This document shows positions 55,641-64,000 of a DNA stretch of 64,000 nucleotides, one piece after another. Origin of the DNA: Sclerotiophoma versabilis (taxonomy: Eukaryota; Ascomycota; Dothideomycetes; Pleosporales; Didymellaceae); NCBI GenBank assembly GCA_012274445.1, contig JAAROD010000095.1:1648254-1712253 (forward strand). The letters run 5' to 3'. The translations under genes and the position numbers were made by a program. The first letter of the stretch is position 1; each line of letters opens with the position of its first letter. The notes beneath the pieces are model-generated. The model did not search any database and was not told the DNA's origin. It saw only the letters and a program-made list of their open reading frames with translations.

Positions 55641-56217
55641 AACAAGACCTACTATAAGTAAATTGGGTGTCTAGAAGATGTTCTCCCTAAAAACACCTTC
55701 TAAATAAGCTCTGAATCATTTTATCTAGACTGTTCGTAGCTAATATATCAGGTCGAAATAGATGAGTTTTGAGAACCTTGAGATCTAGTTTAACAGACAC
55801 CTGAGGGTTTAACAGGCACGTAGGAGGTTGGCTATATGCAGTAGTTTAACGTGTGCGCAGGATTTTAATAGCATGTCGGACTTTAGCTGTACACAGGAGT
55901 TTGTGGTTTTGGTTTTCGGTTTTGATTTCTGACCGATGGGCGCTAATCATCACCGGTAATATACGGGTACCCTGCGGCCGCACAACTCTGACTCGCAAGT
56001 TGCACTCTGAATCGTACTGGTTTGCCGTTCGTGCCATGATCAGCTTGATAGAATTCTGGTGCGGATTACTTCACTATCCTGAAATCTCGTCGAGATTGAC
56101 CCCAAGAAACTTGGCAGGTGTTGACAGTGCCGAATTCCGGGTGAGAGCCGAGTCCCGTGATACCCACAAGAGACATGTATTGTATCCGTGGACTCTGTTC
56201 AGGTACCCACTATTTAC
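55641..56217. other. Transition from RIP block to GC-normal DNA, pectate lyase promoter side
   Basis: No gene; composition changes sharply near 55650-55700. Confidence 0.5.
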
Positions 56218-56225
56218 TATTTAAA
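56218..56225 (+). promoter_or_regulatory. TATA box of the pectate lyase
   Basis: TATTTAAA about 90 nt upstream of the ATG at 56314. Confidence 0.45.
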
Positions 56226-56313
56226 AGGAAGTTTCATCCAGAATTCAAAAGAGCAGTAGCACATTTGTTTCAAGTCATTCTTTCTCACCTTCATTAACAT
56301 TTACTTTTGCGTC

Positions 56314-57591
56314 ATGGTTGCGATTCAGACCCTTCCATGCTTTTTGTTAGCATTGGCTTCACTGGCTAGCGCTAGGGATATCTATGTATCCCCGAAGGGT
56401 AGGGGCAGTGGCTCCTATAACTCACCGTTCGGCGACATACAGAAAGCTGTTGACGCAGCTAAGTCGGGCGACACTATAGTCTTGATGGGCGGCATATATG
56501 CTCCGAGCAAGAACATTCAAATCAACAAAAAGTGTTATGCCAGCGCCAAATGCACAGTCCGACCTAATGGTACCGACAAAGTTGTAATCGATGGGAAGAA
56601 CATGCCAGGGTAAAGTACACATGCAATCTGCTGTCAGATCATCGCTTATTCTGCACAGAACCCCAAAAAAGTACAATGAAGGCCTTCCAAACAAAGAGCG
56701 TGGCATCTTCCATGTACAGAATGCACAATACTGGCGTTTTTTCGACCTGGAGCTTAAGAACGGACCGTACGGCATGTACGCGCGTGACGCATCCAATAAC
56801 CACTACGAACGCATCGTAACGCACCACAACTACGAAACAGGCTTTCAACTTGAGGGATCCTCTTCCAACAACGTTGTGATCAATCTTGATTCGTACCGGA
56901 ACGCGGACCCGCGTAAGAATGGAAAGAGTGCAGACGGATTTGCGTGCAAGGAGGGCAAGGGCACTGGAAATGTAATTCGAGGAGCCAGGCTCTACGAGAA
57001 CTCGGACGATGGACTAGATCTATGGTAAATGAGGCTCCAAATTGCTCTAGAATGAAAGCTAACTCGTATGAAAGGGAATTCGAGTCCCCCGTTCTCATTG
57101 AGGATGTAGTAGCCTGGGGCAATGGCTACAATCGCTGGGGCTTTTCGCCGCATAAATCAGATGGCAACGGCATCAAGCTGGGTGGTGGATCACACCCTTC
57201 TGCACCATCTGTCAACCATATTGTGCGCAATGTGATGTCATTCCAGAACTTGCGTCGCGGTTTCACAGACAACAACAACCCTGGTAGCATGACCCTTGAA
57301 CGCTGCACTGCCTTTGAGAATGACGAATTTGGCTTTAACTTCCAGCTTTCCAAGCCAATTATCAAATCTTCGATCGCTTTTGGCAATAAAGGCGCGGAGA
57401 CGAAGCTGAAGGGCGGTGTTAAGGATAGTGGCAACTCCTGGAACAAAGGTGGATGGAGCAAGAACCGGTTCGCAAGTACGAGCAGCACGACGATCAAGGC
57501 TTCGAGGCGTTCAGGCGGCAAGCTTCCAGCAACGCGCTTCCTACGCTCTGCTGATGGATCTGCAATCGGTGCGGACATGCAAAAGGTCTGA
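56314..57591 (+). CDS. Secreted pectate lyase, PL9-type right-handed beta-helix, three exons
   Basis: Exons 56314-56609, 56659-57024 and 57075-57591 join across introns of 49 and 50 nt (GTAAAG...CACAG; GTAAAT...GAAAG with branch GCTAACTC) to give 392 residues. MVAIQTLPCFLLALASLASA is a signal peptide. The mature start RDIYVSPKGRGSGSYNSPFG and GDTIVLMGGIY are typical of the PL9/DUF1565 beta-helix. The catalytic face carries KSADGFACKEG and ENSDDGLDLW (the Asp-rich calcium/catalytic region), then WGNGYNRWGFSPHKSDGNGIKLGGG. It would cleave polygalacturonate by beta-elimination, acting on plant cell-wall pectin. All motifs appear intact and the gene lies in a small GC-normal island between RIP blocks. 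Confidence 0.9.
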
Positions 57592-57985
57592 GGTGAATGA
57601 CAGGACTCCTCGAGAAGCTGCAGCAAAGTCAACAACAATGGGCACCTGACGCCTGACATGTATAAATTATTCTTCATTTCTACCTTGCCGTGTTCGTGCA
57701 CTCAATGCGCGGATCTAGTCAATGCGCCGAATCACCCCGTTGTGCGTCTGCAAAAATGAGGCTGTCGAGCCACATACCATAGTTCTGTTTATAAGATTAT
57801 AAAATAGAGTGATTTATAGACCTATGTGATAGAATTAACTCATCCAAATTAATTATACAGAGTAGCGATGCGGCCAGTGCGGGTCTTATAAGTGCCAAGT
57901 GGTGGAGACGGTGTCGCAGGCTTCGGGCAATTACGAGCACCCACAGTACGACACGCAGGCGTCTTTCTATGTGCACAAGCTTTTA
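57592..57985. other. Intergenic
   Basis: Nothing supportable between the pectate lyase and the transposase tail. Confidence 0.5.
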
Positions 57986-57989
57986 AACC

Positions 57990-58400
57990 TACTTAATTGC
58001 CTCTTTGAGACATTCTTATAGCTTTCTGCTTGTCGCGAGCTTGTTTTGGACGCTCTGTTCCAGCCTTGCGTTGAGCTGCTTCCTAGGCCTTCTTAGCTTT
58101 GAGCCGATCTTGCTCTTCCTTCCCCCTCACCTTCTGCTCAAGCTTCTTCTGGGCAAGGTTTTCCTTAAACAGCTTATTAGCACGCCTTACTTCAGCCATG
58201 TCTACTTTTTCGAGCTCTGCTGCTCTTTATTCCTGTCGTTTCACCCTCTCACCTGAGCGTGCTTGCACCACTTTTAAAAGAGACCAGAATACAGCTCCAA
58301 TGTGATACTTCTTGCTTTGGTGAAGGTTAAGACCCAGGCCTTCGAGGGTAGGTGGAAAAGGTCGCCCTTTTTGATAAACGACAGCCCTTGGTCATTGTTT
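57990..58400 (-). pseudogene. C-terminal tail of a Tc1/mariner-superfamily (DDE) transposase
   Basis: One minus frame reads RAVVYQKGRPFPPTLEGLGL, then SKKYHIGAVFWSLLKVVQAR, then a Lys/Glu/Ala-rich helix (AELEKVDMAEVRRANKLF, LAQKKLEQKVRGKEEQDR) and ends RMSQRGN. This is the characteristic charged tail of fungal pogo/Fot-like transposases, after the DDE domain. The frame is broken by TAA after KRQE and by TAG after KAKKA, both at codons where Gln is expected, as RIP would cause. The DDE domain itself is absent, so it is a fragment. Confidence 0.6.
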
Positions 58401-58630
58401 CCGAGCGTGGAGGTAGTATTTTAACCTTGCACGCTGCTTGATTTGCTTTTTATACATCGCGCTTTGCTACAAGCGTTTGGGAAGATGTGGGTGTGTCTGT
58501 AGCTTCCCTCAGCTTGATGAAATTCGTGTATGAACGTTTCACACCCTTTCTTTTCTTGCCACTAATTCCCGGTCCCTTCTGCCTGCCTGTGCTTTTTTTA
58601 GGTAATTTTAAAACTGTCCCCTTACAGCCT

Positions 58631-58975
58631 CTAGGCTTTGTTCCCTTTAGTAGGCTTCTCTTTCTCTGCAGCAGGCTTATCCTTTCTTGCACTTACTTTG
58701 CCTTTGTTCCCTGCTAAAAGCCTTCTTCTGCCTTCCTTAGGCGGTATAGGCTGGCGCATCTGGACATTGACATGCTGCTCATAATTCAACTTGGAGATTT
58801 CAACAGCTCCAGATTCAATGGCTCTCTCGAACCTTTGCAGGTGCTGTTCTGCAGCACTGAAATCCTGGATATCGGTGCTGGTAGAGGCTGACGTTATGTT
58901 TGAGTTGCTATTGTCGGTAGCGATAACCTGTATTGCGGCACTTATAGAGAGTAGAAGAACATAGGAGACCTTCAT
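58631..58975 (-). CDS. Small basic secreted protein, 114 residues
   Basis: ATG at 58975 (MKVSYVLLLSISAAIQVIA), a clear signal peptide. Residues 20-40 are Ser/Thr/Asn-rich with N-glycosylation sites; 40-75 form a helix (FSAAEQHLQRFERAIESGAV). The C-terminal 40 residues are strongly basic (PPKEGRRRLLAGNKGK, KDKPAAEKEKPTKGNK). Directly downstream an overlapping frame (to 58450) continues with similar basic composition (KLPKKSTGRQKGPGISGKKR), so the present stop may result from a frameshift or an unrecognised intron. No Cys in the mature protein. Possible secreted protein of unknown role; an effector-like function is only inference. Confidence 0.55.
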   Translation of the reverse strand: MKVSYVLLLSISAAIQVIATDNSNSNITSASTSTDIQDFSAAEQHLQRFERAIESGAVEISKLNYEQHVNVQMRQPIPPKEGRRRLLAGNKGKVSARKDKPAAEKEKPTKGNKA

Positions 58976-60158
58976 AATAAACAATCAAAGTTATAGACAG
59001 CTAACGCAGGGTACAGTGCTGGACTGTAAAAGATAACGAAGGAATGCGAGTCTGATGTAAGCGACCTGTTCGAAGCGAAAAGAATGATCGAAAGATTGAA
59101 TGAGTGAGATGAATGGAACGACTTGAGTGATTGTGAAGAGGCTATATCCTTGTCCAACTGACCTCTGTATTAGTAGTGAATGGCAAAGCTTTCGATCAAT
59201 TGACAATATCAAGATCAGACTGGATGTCGCGCACGCGATGTCGCCTATGCAACAGTCCCCCTAATAAAATTCCGTAGCACAAGCATTGGTAGATATACGG
59301 CACAAGCGGGGCTACAGATCTGGATTTACCACAAATGATGATCCCTGAGTAAAATAAAAACCTCCGGCTCCGTGCATACTGCCAGCAAGGAATTTGAGTC
59401 ATTTAGGTTAGCTACATCTACTATGGCTGCCAACATGTATCTGAGTTAAGGAAAGCACTGTACAAGCGCTTGAAGTAGGTCTAGGATCCGTTAAAGTGAC
59501 AAGACATTAACATGGTGTGTTCGCAATGCCAAGTTGAGGTGTTTAGTTAGAGGAACTGGATTTGCAATAGACTTTGGAGATATACTGACTGGTTTTAAGA
59601 AAAAGTCTGTTATTACTTAAGCACTGAGCAATGATTCACGTACTTAGCCACTATTCTCCTGTTCAAAATTTCCGTTGGCGACCTTTTCTTGTTTCAGAAC
59701 CCAAATAATTCAAGGCCAAACTCTGGCGCTTGTGTAGACTTCTTAGAATTATGTCCAGGGATTCTGCCACAGAGCTTGAGCTTGTAGCGCAACCAGTGTT
59801 CTGAAACCAACCAGGTGCCCAACCCGATCAAGGAATGCAGATCGGAGCTTATAGTGATAGAGAGGCTAAGTTAATCCTAGAAAGCTCAAGCCAGGCCCTG
59901 TACTACTGGTGTCCTATGCACGGAGTAGAGGATTCAGAAGAAGGGTCGTAAAGTGGCAACGTACTCCGCTATTATTGTGAAGCCAGCTTCGCGCTCGCGA
60001 ACATATCGCACACAATTCTACGATATAAACTCTTTCCCAGCGTCTTTGCAGTCTCTTTCAATTAATTACTTAGTTAGTTATCAAACAACTTCTAGATTCC
60101 CGTTATATTTTCTTGAACCACATATCCTTACGCAATTATTATTCCTTCTTTTAAGAAG
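58976..60158. other. Intergenic before the terminal RIP block
   Basis: Short frames on both strands without domains. Composition becomes AT-rich from about 60060. Confidence 0.5.
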
Positions 60159-60611
60159 ATGGGATCTAATATATCTATCCTAGCTATCGCGTTATTTAGT
60201 ATTCTTCTCTTTAGCCCTATTAAGGGAGAGATTAATACTCTTGCTAGTCCTAAGACATCTTAGGATCTAAATACTTCTATTTACACTGCGGGTAATATAA
60301 ATAAACGCGCACCTTAGGCGGGCGTAGAGTATTGCACACTAGACCTATAGATTAAAGAAGACAGGATTAACGCTAAGAAAGGCGGAAAACTTATAGGTAC
60401 TAGATACGTCTACAGCTCTAGACTAGTATTTAAGTATAAAAATATAATAGATGTTTTTAATAAAGCTAATAGTTAATATGCATTATTAGCTAAGGATGCA
60501 TACAAAGAAATAGAGAAGATATAGACAAGCGTAGAGAGTAAGTAACTAAGGGCTATAACAGTAATATTTATTAGAAAAGAAATATACCTAAGCCTATTAT
60601 TAAAAGGTTAA
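60159..60611 (+). pseudogene. RIP-inactivated small secreted-protein gene
   Basis: ATG at 60159 followed by a strong signal peptide (MGSNISILAIALFSILLFSP). The same frame then runs about 150 codons with no indel but with in-frame stops at 60261, 60315, 60348 and 60474 and two more further on (TAG or TAA), each explainable by one C-to-T change at a Gln codon. Between stops the sequence stays protein-like (VEYCTLDL, KKGGKLIGTRYVYSSRLVFK, DAYKEIEKI). The lesion pattern is what RIP does to a duplicated or repeat-adjacent gene. The family is not recognised. Confidence 0.6.
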
Positions 60612-62929
60612 GGTAAAGGTTAGTTCTAAGTTAGAATCTAGACACTAAGTTATATTTACTAAACCTTCTATAAGGTGTAAAAGAATATATAATAAAGTGC
60701 TAAATAGAGATTTATATCTATTTATAAGAAGATAAAAACCTTAATATTTATAGATTATATAGTATTTATATATATCTAACACTTTAGTAACTATCTTCTA
60801 GTATTTTAGAAAGCTAACACAGAATTTAGTAGTCTAGTAAATAAGTAGAGATTAGGTAGAGGTTAGGTAGTATTATATACCTACCTCTACTTAACCTCTA
60901 CCTCTACCTATACTAGTAACTGCTAAGTAGGTAGAGGTTAGGTAGAGGTACTACTAGCGTAGGTAGAGGTTAAGTTAAGGTATTACTAGCGTAGGTAGGA
61001 GTTAGATAAGCTTAGTTAATATATCTTCTAGTATAATAAGAAATACTAGAATAGGTTTAGATTATTATAGGTAGTAAATATAGTACTAATATTAATTAGG
61101 TATATTTAAATAGTTTATTTACTAGTATAATACCTAGATATCTTTTTACTACTTATTTTTATACTTTATATACTAAATTTCCTATAATAGTAGAGAGCTA
61201 AGAATAAGTTCTTCTACTAAATAGTAACTTTCTTAGTAGAAATTATATTAATATTATAGTCTTAAACTATTAGTATATAGTTATATTTTTAAAGTAATTC
61301 TATACCTTCTTTATATCTAATAATAAAAGCCTTAAAAGTATCTTATAGAGCCTCTAAGGTAGTAGCCTAATTATAATTAATATAAGTAGAAGTAGATTAA
61401 AAAAGCTTACTTAAAAGAGGTACCTAAAGTTAAGTAAGAAGCTTTTAAACTAGATAAGTAAATAGTAGCTTATAGATAAGAAGCTTAAAACTATACTAGT
61501 ACTATTAGATTTCTTATAGAGTAATAACTAAGTAGTATTAGTATTTATATATAATAAATATATATAATAACTTACTAATAGTCTTATAGTAGTACTTTAG
61601 TTTAAGTATAATCTTACTCTCTATAAACTTATAAGTAGCCTTAGTAGTAAGTAACTTATATAGTAGTAGCTTTAAGTAGGTAGTCTACTTAGTATAGGCT
61701 ATATTTTAGTATAGTTATAGTATATAAGGTAGTAAGTAGTTAGTATTAAGTACTTTATATAGCTAAGAGTATTTACTATACCTAGTATAATATTATACTA
61801 AGAAATATAGTAATATATAGTAGCTAGTATTATAAACTACTATTAAGGTTATACTCTAGTTAAAGACTATAAGTACTAGTTCTATTAGTTCTTAGGTATT
61901 AATAGTACGCAGTAGATTAGGTTAAGTTATTACCTAGTAAAATACTATAATAATAGAAGGTAGAAATAAATAGTATAGAGTAGACTATATAGCTTAGAAG
62001 TTAGGTTAAGATTCTAAATATAAACTTAATTAATAAAGTTAAAAATAAATTATTAGAGTTATATTCCTACTTACTATATACTAATAAATATTCTATTTAG
62101 GTTCTAATATTCTAGTATTATTCTTACTTTATATATTATAGAATATTATAGAAGTTCTTTAAATATATATAATATATTTTATTATACTATTCTACTAAGA
62201 AATTAGAATAAGTAAAGTAGTATATTATTAATTTCTATATTACTAACCTTCTTAAAGACTATTAGGTTAACTCTAAGTATTATTAATTCTTTCTTCTCTT
62301 ACCTTCTACTATACTATCTTTTTAAAATTTATAATAACTACTAGCTATTTATAGTATAGTATAGAGCTTAAATAATAATAATAGACTATAATAATATATA
62401 ACTATACTAACCTTAATATATACTATTAAATAACTCTACCTATACTCTTATATAGTAGCTATATTTAAGAATAATTTATAATTTACTTTCTAAACTATAT
62501 AACTACTATAGTTTTACTAGACTTTATTTCTTTCTTTTAGCTAAGGTACTATTTTTTATTTTAAATTAATATATAAAATAGCTTAATTCTAACCTTATAT
62601 AATAGTTTTTAATAATTTCTAGTATACTTTCTTTAGCCTAACTACTAAGGCTATTACTAATTCTTTTTAAATAGAGTAATTAAGAAATTAAGTAAAGAGA
62701 TTTAGGTGTCTTCTATAGTTTATAAAGACTAGTATTATTCTATTACTTCTAATAACTTATTATTATATATAATTTATACTATAGATAATAGTAAAACCTA
62801 GTTATTCTATTTCTAGTTAACGTAATCTACTATTAGCTTAATTATACTATTAGTTTAATTATAGTACTAAGCCTACCTCTCTTTCTACTATCTACTCTAA
62901 TATCTTAATAACCTAATCTTAAGCTGCTT
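60612..62929. repeat. RIP-degraded AT-rich block 3
   Basis: 2.3 kb of TA-rich DNA with no recognisable frame on the plus strand. A minus-strand reading of 61000-62000 has long stretches interrupted by TAG/TAA but I could not name it. Includes the inverted/direct repeat cluster at 60843-61010. Confidence 0.75.
60843..61010. repeat. Cluster of GTAGAGGTTAG motifs in both orientations
   Basis: GTAGAGGTTAGGTAG-like units occur forward at about 60855, reverse-complemented (CCTACCTCTACTTAACC) at about 60882-60912, and forward again at about 60937 and 60962. A second short repeat, CTACTAGCGTAGGTAG-like, occurs twice (about 60950 and 60988). The inverted pair could form a hairpin. Confidence 0.7.
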
Positions 62930-62935
62930 TCTTAT

Positions 62936-63883
62936 AAAGATAGAGTTACTCTTATAATATAGTTAATTAAATCTAATATATTAATTAGCTAGTAATATAC
63001 TACTACTATCTATAATATTTCTTAAAGCACTCTTTATAACTAATATACTAGAATAACTTTATAATATAATTTCTACAATAGCTAATTAAAGCTTATAAAG
63101 CCTAAAGAGAAGGCTATTATAAAGTATATAAGAGACCTTAATATATAAGAATTTACTTCTACTATTAATAATATATATAATATAGCTAATTATCTGCTTA
63201 ATATATATAGAAGTAAAAGAGTTAGTATTAACTAGGTATACTAGCTTACTTACTACTAACCTAATATTAAATCTTAGGTAACTAGACCTTATAATTACTA
63301 GAGAGTCTTATATAGTAATTTAGCTATTATTAGTTTCTAGTTTAACCTTATATATAATACTAAAGCTAAGTATAGTATTCTAGATAAAGATACCTATAAC
63401 TTTAATAAGACTAGCTTCTAAATAGGTATTAGAAGAACTATTAAGGTTATTACTATATCTAAGAAGTAACTTAAGCTACTTTAAGTCTAACCTAGTAATT
63501 ATAAGTAGGCTATGTTAATTACTAGTATTAATACTAAGAGGTAGTTAATTCTAGCCTTTTTTATTCTTAGAGCTAAGTACTATAATTAAGCCTAGTATTA
63601 CTAAAGTAATAAAGAGTAGAAGATTACTATTAGTAATAATAGTTAGACTACTAATAAAGTTAGTCTTAACTAGTTAAAGTATTTTATTTAGTATATAGAA
63701 GTATATATAGTAAGTAGCTACTAGCTGCTTATACTTAATAGCTATAAGAGCTACTAATTAATTATTTTCTAGGACCTTTATAAGAAGAATATAATAATTA
63801 CTCTCTATATACCTGCTTACGCCTTATACCTTCTTTAGCTGCTTAATATTAGTTATTTTACTACCTTAAAGTATATATATAAG
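62936..63883 (+). pseudogene. Pogo/Fot-type DDE transposase, RIP-mutated and cut by the telomere
   Basis: A single plus-strand frame, without indels for about 950 nt, reads a psq-type helix-turn-helix (IYNISxSTLYN), a CENP-B-like region (KPKEKAIIKYIRDLNI), then KYSILDKDTYNFNKTSFxIG at the first catalytic block, LLILNSYKSY at the second and FxDLYKKNIIITLYIPAYAL after it. More than 25 codons are TAG/TAA where the family has Gln or Trp. The first catalytic Asp-Glu reads Asn-Lys, a TpG-to-TpA type change. The frame ends at LKYIYK, where the family continues, because telomere repeats begin at once. The third catalytic Asp, charged tail and 3' terminal repeat are missing. Confidence 0.8.
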
Positions 63884-63887
63884 TAGA

Positions 63888-64000
63888 GGGTTAGGGTTAG
63901 GGTTAGGGTTAGGGTTAGGGTTAGGGTTAGGGTTAGGGTTAGGGTTAGGGTTAGGGTTAGGGTTAGGGTTAGGGTTAGGGTTAGGGTTAGGGTTAGGGTT
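63888..64000 (+). repeat. Telomere, (TTAGGG)n
   Basis: From 63891 to the window end there are 18 perfect TTAGGG copies plus two bases, preceded by a partial GGG. The G-rich strand runs 5' to 3' toward the end, so this is a true right chromosome end. Confidence 0.98.

Overview
This window is the right end of a chromosome from a filamentous ascomycete. It ends in about 18 copies of the fungal telomere repeat TTAGGG. Most genes can be split into exons by very short introns (about 43-84 nt, mostly 45-57) with fungal GTANGT-type donors and CTAAC/CTGAC-like branch sites. Three blocks have been converted to almost pure A+T with an excess of TA. Their open frames are broken by TAG/TAA at sites where the related family has Gln or Trp, which is the mark of repeat-induced point mutation (RIP). 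Gene content (secreted PL9 pectate lyase, FunK1 kinase, NB-ARC/TPR fragment, heme-thiolate peroxidase, Zn2Cys6 proteins, DUF3716) fits a plant-associated member of Pezizomycotina, probably Dothideomycetes. The class is inference; the species cannot be read from the sequence.

Layout. 1-10.5 kb: coiled-coil protein, small secreted protein, GPI-type cupredoxin, an 843-residue orphan, a DUF3716 protein, a broken NLR tail and a Zn2Cys6 protein. 10.5-18 kb: a deleted copy of a repeat, a Zn2Cys6 protein fused to a left-handed beta-helix, and a FunK1 kinase, separated by long stretches with no supportable gene. 18-32 kb: a dense set of orphan genes, including a five-exon gene divergent from a three-exon gene that converges on a third, plus a 12-bp minisatellite with higher-order structure and a small Cys-rich protein. 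32.5-35 kb: a truncated, frameshifted but GC-normal LINE. 35-46 kb: a large orphan, a truncated APH-like kinase, a multi-pass membrane protein with a GC-AG intron, an F-box gene inside a second copy of the repeat seen at 11.7 kb, a heme-thiolate peroxidase and a J-domain pseudogene. 48-64 kb: AT-rich RIP blocks alternating with GC-normal islands that hold a two-repeat secreted protein, a pectate lyase, a transposase tail and a small basic secreted protein. Then come a RIP-broken secreted-protein gene, degraded transposons and a pogo/Fot-type transposase cut off by the telomere.

The genes do not form one pathway. The picture is a subtelomere built from secreted and surface proteins, regulators, orphans and gene fragments, with transposon insertion, duplication, RIP and terminal truncation all visible. 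Exon joins were derived by hand from splice signals and frame continuity. The most secure are PL9, FunK1, DUF3716, the five-exon gene, the 515-residue gene, the Zn2Cys6 gene at 9.3 kb and the secreted protein at 50.4 kb.
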